Shown piece by piece: positions 16,239-24,089 of a stretch of DNA of 64,000 bases; within the stretch, counting starts at the first letter, position 1, and every line of letters starts with the position of its first letter. The DNA lies in the NCBI GenBank assembly GCA_040384265.1, contig JAZKJM010000002.1, positions 1 to 64,000 of the forward strand, written 5' to 3'. The notes beneath the pieces are model-generated. The model was not told the origin of the DNA and ran no database searches. It saw only the letters and a list, made by a program, of their open reading frames with translations. A program made the position numbers and the translations under genes. This DNA is from Pseudomonadota bacterium (GTDB lineage: Bacteria; Pseudomonadota; Alphaproteobacteria; Rickettsiales; UBA3002).

Positions 16239-16811
16239 GTGCAGCCACGCCGCACACGCTACGATCCGGTCGCGGTCACCCTTCACTGGGTGATCGCGAT
16301 TTCGATCATCACCATGATCCCGCTCGGCTTCTTCATGGGTGACCTGCCGATTTCCGTCCGCTTCGATGCCTATGCGTTCCACAAATCCCTCGGCCTCACC
16401 GTGCTTGCCCTCAGCATCTTCCGCTTCATCTGGCGGCTGATGAACCCGCCGCCGGCCCTGCCGGATGGCATGCGCGGTTTCGAGCGCCTCGCCGCCAAAG
16501 CCACTCACTGGCTGTTTTACGCCCTCATCCTCGCCATGCCGCTCACCGGCTGGCTGATGGTCTCGGCCAGCATGAAATACCCCACCGTCTTCTTCTGGCT
16601 GGCCGAAGTGCCCTTCCTGCCGATGCCGGGGGGCATCGACACGAAAGCCACCGCCCACGCTTTCAACCAATACCATGAATGGCTGGCCTATGGCGCCATC
16701 GCCCTCATCATCCTGCATATCGGTGCGGCGCTGAAGCATCATTTCATCAACCGCGACAGCGTGCTCACCCGCATGCTGCCGCTTTTCCTGCAAGGTAAGC
16801 CCCGTGCGTAA
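16239..16811 (+). CDS. Cytochrome b561 family protein
   Basis: A 190-residue four-helix membrane cytochrome. Candidate haem-ligand histidines are in VTLHWVIAISI (helix 1), AFHKSLGLTV (helix 2), FNQYHEWLAYGAIALIILH (helices 3-4) and GAALKHHF. The GTG start at 16239 is the only usable one for the first helix. These proteins move electrons between quinol and periplasmic acceptors and often sit beside yceI, as here. Its last 8 bases overlap the second yceI-like gene. Confidence 0.92.
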   Translation: MQPRRTRYDPVAVTLHWVIAISIITMIPLGFFMGDLPISVRFDAYAFHKSLGLTVLALSIFRFIWRLMNPPPALPDGMRGFERLAAKATHWLFYALILAMPLTGWLMVSASMKYPTVFFWLAEVPFLPMPGGIDTKATAHAFNQYHEWLAYGAIALIILHIGAALKHHFINRDSVLTRMLPLFLQGKPRA

Positions 16812-17364
16812 ACTGCTCACCGTAACTGCCCTTGCCCTGCTCACCGCCTCCCCCGCCCTCGCCGCGCGCTGGAATGTGGATGCTGCGAACTCCAGCCTCA
16901 CCTTCACCGGCAGCCAGTCGGGGGAAGCCTTCAGCGGCGGCTTTAAAACCTTCACCCCGGTGATTGATTTCGACCCCGCCCATCCCGAAACCGGAAAAAT
17001 CGACGTCACCGTCGCCATGGCCAGCGCCACCATCGATGGCAAAGACCGCATGGATGCCCTGCCGTCGAGTGACTGGTTCGCTACCAGCGCATTCCCCACC
17101 GCGCAATTCACCTCCAGCCACATCACCGCCGTCAAAACCAAACCCGGCGCGTTCGAGGCCGCAGGCACCCTCACCATCCGCGGCATCAGCAAGCCTGCCA
17201 CTCTCACCTTCATCCTCACCCCGCAGGGCAAAGCCACCCGCGCCGAGGGCGACCTCACCCTCAACCGCCGCGATTTTTCCGTTGGTGAAGGCCGCTGGGC
17301 AGATGACAAATGGATCGCCTTCCCCGTCGCCGTTCACACCGTCATCACCGCCACCCCACAGTAA
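16804..17364 (+). CDS. YceI-family periplasmic protein (second copy)
   Basis: A 186-residue paralogue of the first YceI protein. It has a signal peptide (about 1-20, LLTASPALAAR) and the YceI segments WNVDAANSSLTFTGSQSGE, DWFATSAFPTAQFTS and GRWADDKWIAFPVAVHTVI. It starts at GTG after AAGGTAAGCCCC, within the end of the cytochrome gene. The two copies differ strongly in sequence, so they are an old duplication or separate acquisitions, possibly binding different lipids or partners of the same cytochrome. Confidence 0.92.
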   Translation: MRKLLTVTALALLTASPALAARWNVDAANSSLTFTGSQSGEAFSGGFKTFTPVIDFDPAHPETGKIDVTVAMASATIDGKDRMDALPSSDWFATSAFPTAQFTSSHITAVKTKPGAFEAAGTLTIRGISKPATLTFILTPQGKATRAEGDLTLNRRDFSVGEGRWADDKWIAFPVAVHTVITATPQ

Positions 17365-17373
17365 GGATCTCCC

Positions 17374-17913
17374 ATGAACATGCTCTTTTTCGCCGGCTCG
17401 CTGCGCGCCGATTCCGCCAATAAAAAATTCGCCCGCGCCGCCTTGCGCGTTGCTACCGATGCCGGTGCCACCGGCGAATTCCTCGACCTGCGCGACTACG
17501 CCATGCCGCCCTATGACGGCGACATCGAAGCCGCTGGCCTGCCGGATACCGTCAAACAACTCAGTGCCAAAATCGCTGCGGCCGATGCGCTCGTCATCGC
17601 CACGCCGGAATATAACGGCTCCATCCCCGGCATCCTCAAAAACGTCATCGACTGGCTCTCGCGTGATAAGCCGATGGCCCTCGCCGGCAAGCATCTGTTG
17701 CTGCTCGCCGCCTCCCCCGGCGCCCTTGGCGGCGTGCGCGGCCTCTGGCACAGCCGCGTCCCGTTCGAAGCCGTCGGCGTCCATGTCTTCCCCGGCATGA
17801 TGGGCCTTGGCGGCGCCTATGCCGCCTTCGATGACAGCGGCAAGCTGAAGGACGAAAAACAGCACCAACAGCTCACCTCCCTCATCGAGCAATACATCAA
17901 ACATATCGGCTAG
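17374..17913 (+). CDS. NADPH-dependent FMN reductase family protein
   Basis: A 179-residue flavodoxin-like reductase. The phosphate-binding loop FFAGSLRADSANKKFARAA is at the N-terminus, and the flavin region ATPEYNGSIPGILKNVIDW (about 84-103) is typical of the FMN_red/ArsH-YieF group. These enzymes reduce quinones, azo compounds or chromate with NAD(P)H. It follows the second yceI gene by 9 bases with an AAGGA ribosome-binding box, so it is probably co-transcribed, suggesting a role in quinone redox balance. Confidence 0.9.
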   Translation: MNMLFFAGSLRADSANKKFARAALRVATDAGATGEFLDLRDYAMPPYDGDIEAAGLPDTVKQLSAKIAAADALVIATPEYNGSIPGILKNVIDWLSRDKPMALAGKHLLLLAASPGALGGVRGLWHSRVPFEAVGVHVFPGMMGLGGAYAAFDDSGKLKDEKQHQQLTSLIEQYIKHIG

Positions 17914-17961
17914 TACGCTGGCATATCAGCCTATTGCTTAACCAGCCCGATCTTCCATCCC

Positions 17962-18000
17962 CGTCACCCCGGGCCCGTCCCCGGGTCCAGCCGTGTAGGG
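17962..18000. repeat. Partial GTCACCCCGGG palindromic intergenic element
   Basis: CGTCACCCCGGGCCCGTCCCCGGG has the left half of the dispersed repeat seen complete at 36964-37035. The right half is missing. The rest of the 17914-18173 gap shows nothing else. Confidence 0.55.
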
Positions 18001-18173
18001 AGTGAACGGCAGAAGACACGCCCCATACGAGACGCAGCCCAGTGAACAGCACGTCGATAAACGAACAACCGCCGCCACACCACCCGCCCCACCGGGCAAT
18101 ATAAACAGCCCCAAGCAAAACACTTGTATCCCCCCAAGAATCTAGCTAGAAACCTGCCGACCCCGTGTCCCGT

Positions 18174-18249
18174 GCCGATGTAGCTCAGCTGGTAGAGCAA
18201 CTGATTCGTAATTAGTAGGTCGCAGGTTCGATTCCTGTCATCGGCACCA
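18174..18249 (+). tRNA. tRNA-Thr (anticodon CGT)
   Basis: Acceptor GCCGATG pairs with CATCGGC. The D-arm is TAGCTCAGCTGGTAGAGC, the anticodon loop TTCGTAA (CGT, threonine, ACG codons) and the T-loop GTTCGATTC, and the CCA is encoded at 18247-18249. It is followed by an AT-rich segment ending in a copy of its own 3' part. Confidence 0.95.
18225..18242. repeat. Attachment-like direct repeat, left copy within tRNA-Thr
   Basis: GGTTCGATTCCTGTCATC, in the T-arm and acceptor 3' strand of tRNA-Thr, recurs exactly at 19433-19450. It marks the left edge of a 1.2-kb AT-rich island. Confidence 0.8.
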
Positions 18250-18489
18250 TTTTTCTAATATAAAAACTGCTTATAAGCTTCTTTTGCTGGTGTGACATGC
18301 TAGTGAGACATAGTATGCCTAGCTGCTTAGGCATTGATATAACATCCGAACAATGAAAAAGTAACGGTGGGCGCTACGGCTAAGTAAACGGTAGCCCTAA
18401 TAGGTATATTTTTTCTGTAGACAACACATATAAGAAGTCTAAGAAAATATGAAGGCCTGCATGTATCATATTATGCTTTGAAAGGCGTT

Positions 18490-18924
18490 GTGTTGAGCTT
18501 CATCCCGCAATGGCTTAATGATGCAAATACCCTTGTGTCGCTACTTGGCTTTGGCCTTACTGTGTATGTGACCATTACGCTAAGCTCTATCAAGAGTTCC
18601 TTTTTAAGCCGTGCTCGGCTTCCGGATGTTATCAAAGATTTGGACAGCGCGTCGTCAGCGTTGAATGGATGTCTCAATCAATGGCCAGACCAACGTAACG
18701 ATGCTATGATTGGGATAAAGACTATAATCTCGCTGCTTCGTGCAACAAAAAGCATGGTACCAAAATCCAATAGAAGTGAAATTAAAAGACTCGTGGTGAC
18801 GCTGGAACAAATATCTAAGCCAGCAGCGAATCTCAGCGTCGATGAAATTTGGGCGGTGTACGGTGACATTAAGTCCGTGATAGTCAGCATCACGCAAGCA
18901 TCTCTAAATAGTAAGTGGGAGTGA
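18490..18924 (+). CDS. Unrecognised membrane-anchored protein of the tRNA-Thr island
   Basis: A 144-residue protein I cannot assign. One N-terminal transmembrane helix (LVSLLGFGLTVYVTITL, about 12-28) is followed by a soluble helical domain with few motifs (LPDVIKDLDSASSALNGCLN; RSEIKRLVVTLEQISKPAAN). The GTG at 18490 is preferred because GAAAGG lies four bases before it; the frame is open to a TTG at 18478. The base composition is clearly more AT-rich than the flanking genes. The next gene starts three bases after its stop, so the two form an operon. Confidence 0.65.
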   Translation: MLSFIPQWLNDANTLVSLLGFGLTVYVTITLSSIKSSFLSRARLPDVIKDLDSASSALNGCLNQWPDQRNDAMIGIKTIISLLRATKSMVPKSNRSEIKRLVVTLEQISKPAANLSVDEIWAVYGDIKSVIVSITQASLNSKWE

Positions 18925-18927
18925 CCT

Positions 18928-19362
18928 GTGGTTCCTGAAAATCAATTAACTGCATTTGTCGTCAACTTAAACAAGCTGACTTCACTGGACACGGTTCGAT
19001 GGAGAGCTGAACGTCCACCTGCCTCACTTACAGGCACGGATGACATTATAACACTATTCCTTAGCGCTAGTTATGGTGGTTATCACTTGGCACTGTATCA
19101 ACGTCAGAAAAAAACCTTCGTTAATCCCGATGGCGGGAGTTTTATACGCACGATGACAATCACAGGCTTCAGTGAGAAGTTAGAGCCTAGATGGCATAAA
19201 GAGACGATATTAGGAGTTTTAGAATCGGGAAGTGTAGTGTGGGAGACCACATCTCCGCATTCGGCAATATCCGACCTTATGGAAACAGCCAGAGCTAAAG
19301 CTGCTAAGGTAGATTCTTTATTTAAAATGCTGATTCCAAGCTCTACTGAGAGCGGGTCTTGA
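18928..19362 (+). CDS. Unrecognised soluble protein of the tRNA-Thr island
   Basis: A 144-residue soluble protein without a family I know. It has mixed alpha/beta composition (TDDIITLFLSASYGGYHLAL; GGSFIRTMTITGFSEKLEPR) and a Lys-rich amphipathic C-terminus. The GTG start follows GGGAG. It is paired with the membrane-anchored protein upstream, and both lie between the two copies of the tRNA-Thr repeat. The pairing of an anchored and a soluble small protein in an island suggests a defence or toxin-antitoxin function, but nothing in the sequence proves it. Confidence 0.65.
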   Translation: MVPENQLTAFVVNLNKLTSLDTVRWRAERPPASLTGTDDIITLFLSASYGGYHLALYQRQKKTFVNPDGGSFIRTMTITGFSEKLEPRWHKETILGVLESGSVVWETTSPHSAISDLMETARAKAAKVDSLFKMLIPSSTESGS

Positions 19363-19432
19363 ATTCGGCGTAATTTTCTGGTGGGCCCATCAATCTGTGT
19401 GTCTGATTGTCCCCATGGGGCTATGCTAAATG

Positions 19433-19450
19433 GGTTCGATTCCTGTCATC
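19433..19450. repeat. Attachment-like direct repeat, right copy
   Basis: This is an exact 18-base copy of the tRNA-Thr 3' segment (18225-18242), followed by ACCAT as in the tRNA but lacking three bases (GGC). It ends ten bases before the antiporter gene stop, so the island inserted between tRNA-Thr and the antiporter gene. Confidence 0.8.
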
Positions 19451-19460
19451 ACCATTTCCC

Positions 19461-21311
19461 CTACTGCACCACCACCCGCTCTTCGGCCAGTGGCAGGGGT
19501 TTGTGTTTGGGGTCGAGGCGCACGTCTTCCTGCAGGATGCGCTCCAGCTCCTGCGAGGCCTGGCGGGCGAAGTCGATCAGCTCGGGCTCTTTCTCGAAGA
19601 ACTCGAAGGATTTATGCAAGGTGCTGATGTCGTGCTTCAGGAAGCGCCTGGCGCGGATGCGCACTTCGCGCGGGTCGGCGCCGAGCATTTTCATCGCCTC
19701 CTGCGCCATGGTGAGCGAGGAATCCAGCAGCTCACGACGGAAATAATCAACCCCCGCCTTGTGCAGCTCATAGGCATGGCGGCGGTTACGGGCGCGGGCC
19801 AGCACCCGCAGGTTGGGGAATTCGCGCTTGGCCATGCGCACAATCTCAAGGCATTTATCCGCATCATCCACCGCCACCACCAGCAGTTTAGCGCGCGCCG
19901 CCCCGGCGCTCACCAGCAGATCCAGCCGCGAGGCATCGCCGAAATAACCGCGGCTGCCGAATTTGCGCAGCAGCTCGATCTGGTCGGGGTCCTTCTCCAG
20001 AACGGTGATATGCACCCCCTGCCCGGTCAAAAACCGGCCCACCACCTGCCCAAACCGTCCATAGCCCGCGATGATGACGCTGCTGCCGGTATCGGGAATC
20101 GTGTCGTATACCCGCATCGGCAGCATGCTCATGAAGCAGGGCTGGATGAAGCGGTCGTTGAACAGCATCAAAAACGGTGTCGCCGCCATCGACAGCGCCA
20201 CCACCAGCGTCATGAACGCCGCCTGCTCGCCGCCGATCACATGCATGCTGCTGGCGAACTGGAACAGCACAAACGCGAATTCGCCACCCTGCGCGAGGGC
20301 GAAGGTGAACAGCAATTTCTGCGCGCCATGCAGGTCGAACAGGCGGCCCAGCCCATAGAGCACCACCATTTTCACCGCAATCAGCACCGCCACTGCACCC
20401 AGCAGCGTCAGCGGCTGCGCCGCCAGCAGCGCGAAGTTCATGCCCATCCCCACCGAGATAAAAAACAGCCCCAGCAGCAAGCCCTTGAACGGCTCGATAT
20501 CGCTCTCGATCGTGTGTTTATATTCCGAGTTGGCCAGCACCACGCCCGCGATAAATGCGCCCAGCGCCGGTGAAACCCCAATCGCCTGCATCAGCAGCGT
20601 GATGCCGACAATCAGCGCCAGCGAGGTCGCGGTGAACACTTCGCGCAGGTTGGTTTTAGCCATGATGTAAAATAAATGCCGCGAGAAATAACGCCCCGCC
20701 GCAATAATCACCGCAATCACCCCGGCAATCGCCAAGGCGTGCAGCCAGCCCGGCAACGCGCCCAGCAGATGCCCGGTTTCTGGCGCCGGTGCGCCCGCCG
20801 CCGCCAGCAGCGGCATGATGATGAGAATGCCGATCACCGCAATATCCTGCATCAGCAGCACCGCGAACGATGCCTCGCCCGCATTGGTTTGCATCAAGCC
20901 TTTTTCCTGCAGCATCTGCAGCACCAGCGCGGTCGAGGAAAGCGACAGCGCCATGCCGACCGCAAGGCTCACCCGCCAGTCGAAACCGAGCCCCACACCA
21001 ATGGCGGTGAACGCCGCACTGGTGACCACCACCTGCAGCCCACCAAGGCCCACAATCGCCCGGCGCAGCTTCCACAGCATGGCCGGTTCCAGCTCAAGGC
21101 CGATCATGAAAAGCATCATCACCACGCCGAATTCGGCGAAATGCATCACCTGCTGCGCGTTATCGATCAGCGCAATGCCAAACGGCCCAATCAGCACCCC
21201 GGCGGCCAGATAGCCCAGCACCGAGCCCAGCCGGAAGCGGCTCGCCAGCGGCACCACCATGCAGGCAGCGATCAGGAAAATGAAGGTGGTGAAGAGATAA
21301 TTGCTGTCCAT
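19461..21311 (-). CDS. CPA2-family K+/H+ antiporter with TrkA-N domain (KefB/KefC-like)
   Basis: A 616-residue transporter. The first 380 residues form about 12 membrane helices of the Na+/H+ exchanger fold (MLFMIGLELEPAMLWKLRRA; LGAFIAGVVLANSEYKHTIE). A cytoplasmic Rossmann TrkA-N domain (about 405-525) has VIIAGYGRFGQVVGRFL. The C-terminus is a helical charged tail. This is the Kef layout, where NAD(H) or glutathione adducts gate potassium efflux. It probably protects against electrophiles or pH stress. No KefF/KefG-type ancillary gene is adjacent. Confidence 0.93.
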   Translation of the reverse strand: MDSNYLFTTFIFLIAACMVVPLASRFRLGSVLGYLAAGVLIGPFGIALIDNAQQVMHFAEFGVVMMLFMIGLELEPAMLWKLRRAIVGLGGLQVVVTSAAFTAIGVGLGFDWRVSLAVGMALSLSSTALVLQMLQEKGLMQTNAGEASFAVLLMQDIAVIGILIIMPLLAAAGAPAPETGHLLGALPGWLHALAIAGVIAVIIAAGRYFSRHLFYIMAKTNLREVFTATSLALIVGITLLMQAIGVSPALGAFIAGVVLANSEYKHTIESDIEPFKGLLLGLFFISVGMGMNFALLAAQPLTLLGAVAVLIAVKMVVLYGLGRLFDLHGAQKLLFTFALAQGGEFAFVLFQFASSMHVIGGEQAAFMTLVVALSMAATPFLMLFNDRFIQPCFMSMLPMRVYDTIPDTGSSVIIAGYGRFGQVVGRFLTGQGVHITVLEKDPDQIELLRKFGSRGYFGDASRLDLLVSAGAARAKLLVVAVDDADKCLEIVRMAKREFPNLRVLARARNRRHAYELHKAGVDYFRRELLDSSLTMAQEAMKMLGADPREVRIRARRFLKHDISTLHKSFEFFEKEPELIDFARQASQELERILQEDVRLDPKHKPLPLAEERVVVQ

Positions 21312-21376
21312 ATCGGCCCCTTGGCGCGCGGGTTGGCCTTTGTTTTAGAGCCTCCCCCACCGCTGACAAGCAAAAC

Positions 21377-22084
21377 CTAGAAGGGGATGGCATATTCCAC
21401 GATCACGAACGCTGCCCCATCCGCCGCCGCGCGGTTGAGGCCGACGAAATACGCCGCTTCATAGGAAAGCCGGTCGTTCAGCTTGCCGTAAACCGCCGGG
21501 CCTGCATAATGTTTCTGCGTCGCGGAACCATCAAACTGGGCGAAGTCGCTATCCACCTCGAACCCCAGCGCCAGTTCCGGCAGCACCGCATAACGGCTGC
21601 TCCACTGCACGCCAACTTCTACCCCACCGGCCTGTGCGCCCTGGCCAATTTCCTGCGCCGCGCTGATGGTGCTGCGATGGGTGAACCCGCCCACTTTCTT
21701 TTCCAGCAGCAGCTTGGCCTTCAGCGCTTCAGGGTCGTGCGGCTTGTGCGCATAGCCAACCTTGATCGCGGAATCGGCCCAGTTTTCACCGCGCGCAAAC
21801 AGCTGGTATTGGGCGCTCAGCTCCACCGCTTTCACTGTCGCGCTTTTGCCGCTGGCATCGTCCAGCTCCAGCTTCAGCTCGGGCCGCACGCGGTCGGTCG
21901 CGCCGTATTTCAGCTCCAGCTCGTGTGCCGTATCGCGTGCCGTGTCAAACGTACGGGTCACGCCATACTCTACCGCCAGCTTGCCCTTGGTAACATTGGG
22001 CGACGACACTTCGCCAATGGCAAAGGCCGGGTCGGCCATCGCCATCGCTGCCAGCAGGCTGGATTGAAAAAGCCGTGTGCGCAT
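21377..22084 (-). CDS. Putative outer membrane beta-barrel protein
   Basis: A 235-residue protein with a signal peptide (about 1-22, AMADPAFA). It is followed by alternating amphipathic strands such as VTKGKLAVEYGVTRTF, SATVKAVELSAQYQLFARG and VGVQWSSRYAVLPELALGFE, and it ends in Phe (VIVEYAIPF), the outer-membrane barrel signature. I do not recognise the family. It ends 66 bases before the antiporter start and begins six bases after the permease stop on the same strand, so it may be co-transcribed with the permease. Confidence 0.7.
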   Translation of the reverse strand: MRTRLFQSSLLAAMAMADPAFAIGEVSSPNVTKGKLAVEYGVTRTFDTARDTAHELELKYGATDRVRPELKLELDDASGKSATVKAVELSAQYQLFARGENWADSAIKVGYAHKPHDPEALKAKLLLEKKVGGFTHRSTISAAQEIGQGAQAGGVEVGVQWSSRYAVLPELALGFEVDSDFAQFDGSATQKHYAGPAVYGKLNDRLSYEAAYFVGLNRAAADGAAFVIVEYAIPF

Positions 22085-22090
22085 GGTGAA

Positions 22091-23698
22091 TTAATCGACC
22101 TGCTTCTCGTGCGGCTTGCTGACGAACTCCGCACTGCCCGGCAGCGGCGCCTGCTCAAGGCGCAGCTTGCTGTGGCGCATGCCGTAGAACACGTAAATCA
22201 ACAGCCCAACCAGCAGGTATGGCCCGGTATACATCAACACATCCCAGCCGCTGGTGGTGACCACAATCGCCCCCGAACCATCGCGCCCGAAGAAGATCGA
22301 GTAGACGAGATAACCGCAGGTCGCCATGCCCAGCAGCGGCGTAAACGGCATGCCCGGCGTGCGGAATGGACGCGGCAGGTTCGGCTGTTTGCGGCGCAGA
22401 TAAAGCACGCTGAAGCATACAATCATAAACGCCAGCAACGTGCCCAGGCTGACCAGATCGCCCAGCAGCTGAATCGGTGTCACCCCGGCTGCCACCGCAA
22501 CCACGGCACCCACCACCAGCGTGTTCACATACGGCGTCTGGAATTTCGCATGCACCTTGCAGAAGAAGGATGGCAGCAACCCATCGCGGCCCATCACATA
22601 AAAAATCCGCGTCTGGCCGTAGATCAGCACCATCATCACCGAGCTCAAGCCCAGGATCGCACCGATTTTGATCAGGAACGCAAACCAGCCAAGGCCGATT
22701 TTATCGACCGCAACCGACATTGGATCCGCCACCGCCAGCTGTTGGTAGGGCACAATCCCGGTCAGCACCGCCGACACGCCGATATAGAGAATCGTGCAGA
22801 CCAGCAGCGACCCGAGAATGCCAAACGGCATATCTTTCTGGGGGTTTTTGGCTTCCTGCGCCGCGGTCGAAACCGCTTCGAACCCGACATAGGCGAAGAA
22901 GATAATGCTCGCCGCACGGAACACGCCATCCCAGCCATACACGCCCGGCGCCGTGTTCTCGGGGATGAACGGATGCCAATTATTCACATCGATATAAAAC
23001 GCGCCGATGACCACAAACAAAATCACCACCGCCAGCTTGATGAAGACGATGACATTATTCACCTTCGCCGATTCGCTGACGCCGACAATGAGCAACGCCA
23101 CCACCGCGATAATCCCTGCGAACGCCGGCAGGTTGAAGAAGCCGCGCACCAGCTCGCCCGCATGGCTCAGCAGCTCACCGCTGGCGCTAAACGTGTAGCC
23201 CAGCGCCTCAAACATTGGGTGATACACATCCGTAATGCGAATGCTTTGGCCGGTCGCCGCCGTTAATTCCGGCGGAATCATAATGCCAAACCCGAGCAGG
23301 AAACTGTTCATATAGCCCGACCAGCCGACCGCAACCGTTGCCGCCGCCACGCCATATTCCAGCACCAGCAACCAGCCCATCACCCAGGCCAAACCCTCGC
23401 CCAGCGTCGCATAAGCATAGGTGTAGGCACTACCCGAAATCGGCAGCACCGAGGCAAGCTCGGCATAGCACAGGCCCACGAACGCGCAGGCGATACCGGT
23501 AAACACAAAGCTCAGCATGAGCGCCGGGCCCGCATGGTTGGCGGCCGCGGTGCCCGTCATCACGAAAATCCCGGCGCCGATGATGCAGCCGATCCCAAGG
23601 CTGATGAGGTTCCATTTGCCAAGCGTGCGCTTCAGCCCGTTGCTGTTGGCTTCGCTCTGGATCTGCTCAACGGTCTTGCGCAGGAATAGGTTTTTCAT
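22091..23698 (-). CDS. APC-superfamily amino acid permease
   Basis: A 535-residue permease of the cationic amino acid transporter/YfnA type. It has about 12-14 helices and begins LGIGCIIGAGIFVMTGTAA, the family's unwound first helix. Other conserved parts are FFAYVGFEAVSTAAQEAKNPQKDMP (helix 6) and YGQTRIFYVMGRDGLLP. It imports amino acids, perhaps by proton symport; the specificity cannot be told. The ATG at 23698 follows GGCGAGGTCCC, giving a start eight residues shorter than the longest frame. Confidence 0.92.
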   Translation of the reverse strand: MKNLFLRKTVEQIQSEANSNGLKRTLGKWNLISLGIGCIIGAGIFVMTGTAAANHAGPALMLSFVFTGIACAFVGLCYAELASVLPISGSAYTYAYATLGEGLAWVMGWLLVLEYGVAAATVAVGWSGYMNSFLLGFGIMIPPELTAATGQSIRITDVYHPMFEALGYTFSASGELLSHAGELVRGFFNLPAFAGIIAVVALLIVGVSESAKVNNVIVFIKLAVVILFVVIGAFYIDVNNWHPFIPENTAPGVYGWDGVFRAASIIFFAYVGFEAVSTAAQEAKNPQKDMPFGILGSLLVCTILYIGVSAVLTGIVPYQQLAVADPMSVAVDKIGLGWFAFLIKIGAILGLSSVMMVLIYGQTRIFYVMGRDGLLPSFFCKVHAKFQTPYVNTLVVGAVVAVAAGVTPIQLLGDLVSLGTLLAFMIVCFSVLYLRRKQPNLPRPFRTPGMPFTPLLGMATCGYLVYSIFFGRDGSGAIVVTTSGWDVLMYTGPYLLVGLLIYVFYGMRHSKLRLEQAPLPGSAEFVSKPHEKQVD

Positions 23699-23811
23699 GG
23701 GACCTCGCCTTTGTGATTTCACTCGTAGCTCAGAGCCTTAGCAGCTTGAAAACCGCCGTGCAAGCACTCCCTGCCGCCCCTGACAGGCACATGCGTCTAT
23801 TACACTCAGTC

Positions 23812-23886
23812 TGTCACCCCGTCGCATGACGGGGTCCATCTTCGCTACCGGAAACAGGTGGACCCCGTCGTTCGACGGGGTGACAA
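23812..23886. repeat. GTCACCCCGTCG...ACGGGGTGACA palindromic element
   Basis: This 75-bp element has outer arms TGTCACCCCGTCG and CGACGGGGTGACA, and inner ACGGGGTCCA and TGGACCCCGT, giving two nested stems. A near-identical copy lies at 49229-49303 and related elements at 36964-37035 and 60340-60421. All are intergenic. Confidence 0.85.
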
Positions 23887-23912
23887 ACGGGTTGTGCCGA
23901 ATCACACTAAAA

Positions 23913-24089
23913 CTAGGAGGGCAGCCGCTTCAGCAGGAACTCCAGCTTCTGCACCGCGCTGCGCGCCAGCATCGCCTGGCCCTGCGCGGCATCGCCCACG
24001 ATCACGGCTTCCGTGCCCGTCACCGGGTCCACCGCCGTCACCTTCACGAAGCGGCCCTGACGGTGGAACTCAACGAAATACTCGCTCAT
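23913..24089 (-). CDS. Small conserved alphaproteobacterial protein (DUF6898-like)
   Basis: A 58-residue protein: MSEYFVEFHRQGRFVKVTAV, then DPVTGTEAVIVGDAAQGQAM and a C-terminal helix ending KLEFLLKRLPS. The composition and layout (two strands, a DPxTGTE turn, a helix) resemble the short DUF6898 proteins of Alphaproteobacteria, whose function is unknown; this match is from memory. Its ATG overlaps the stop of the CNNM/CorC-type gene as ATGA, which strongly supports a real, translationally coupled gene. It is probably the last gene of the aroK-aroB-CorC transcript. Confidence 0.75.
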   Translation of the reverse strand: MSEYFVEFHRQGRFVKVTAVDPVTGTEAVIVGDAAQGQAMLARSAVQKLEFLLKRLPS

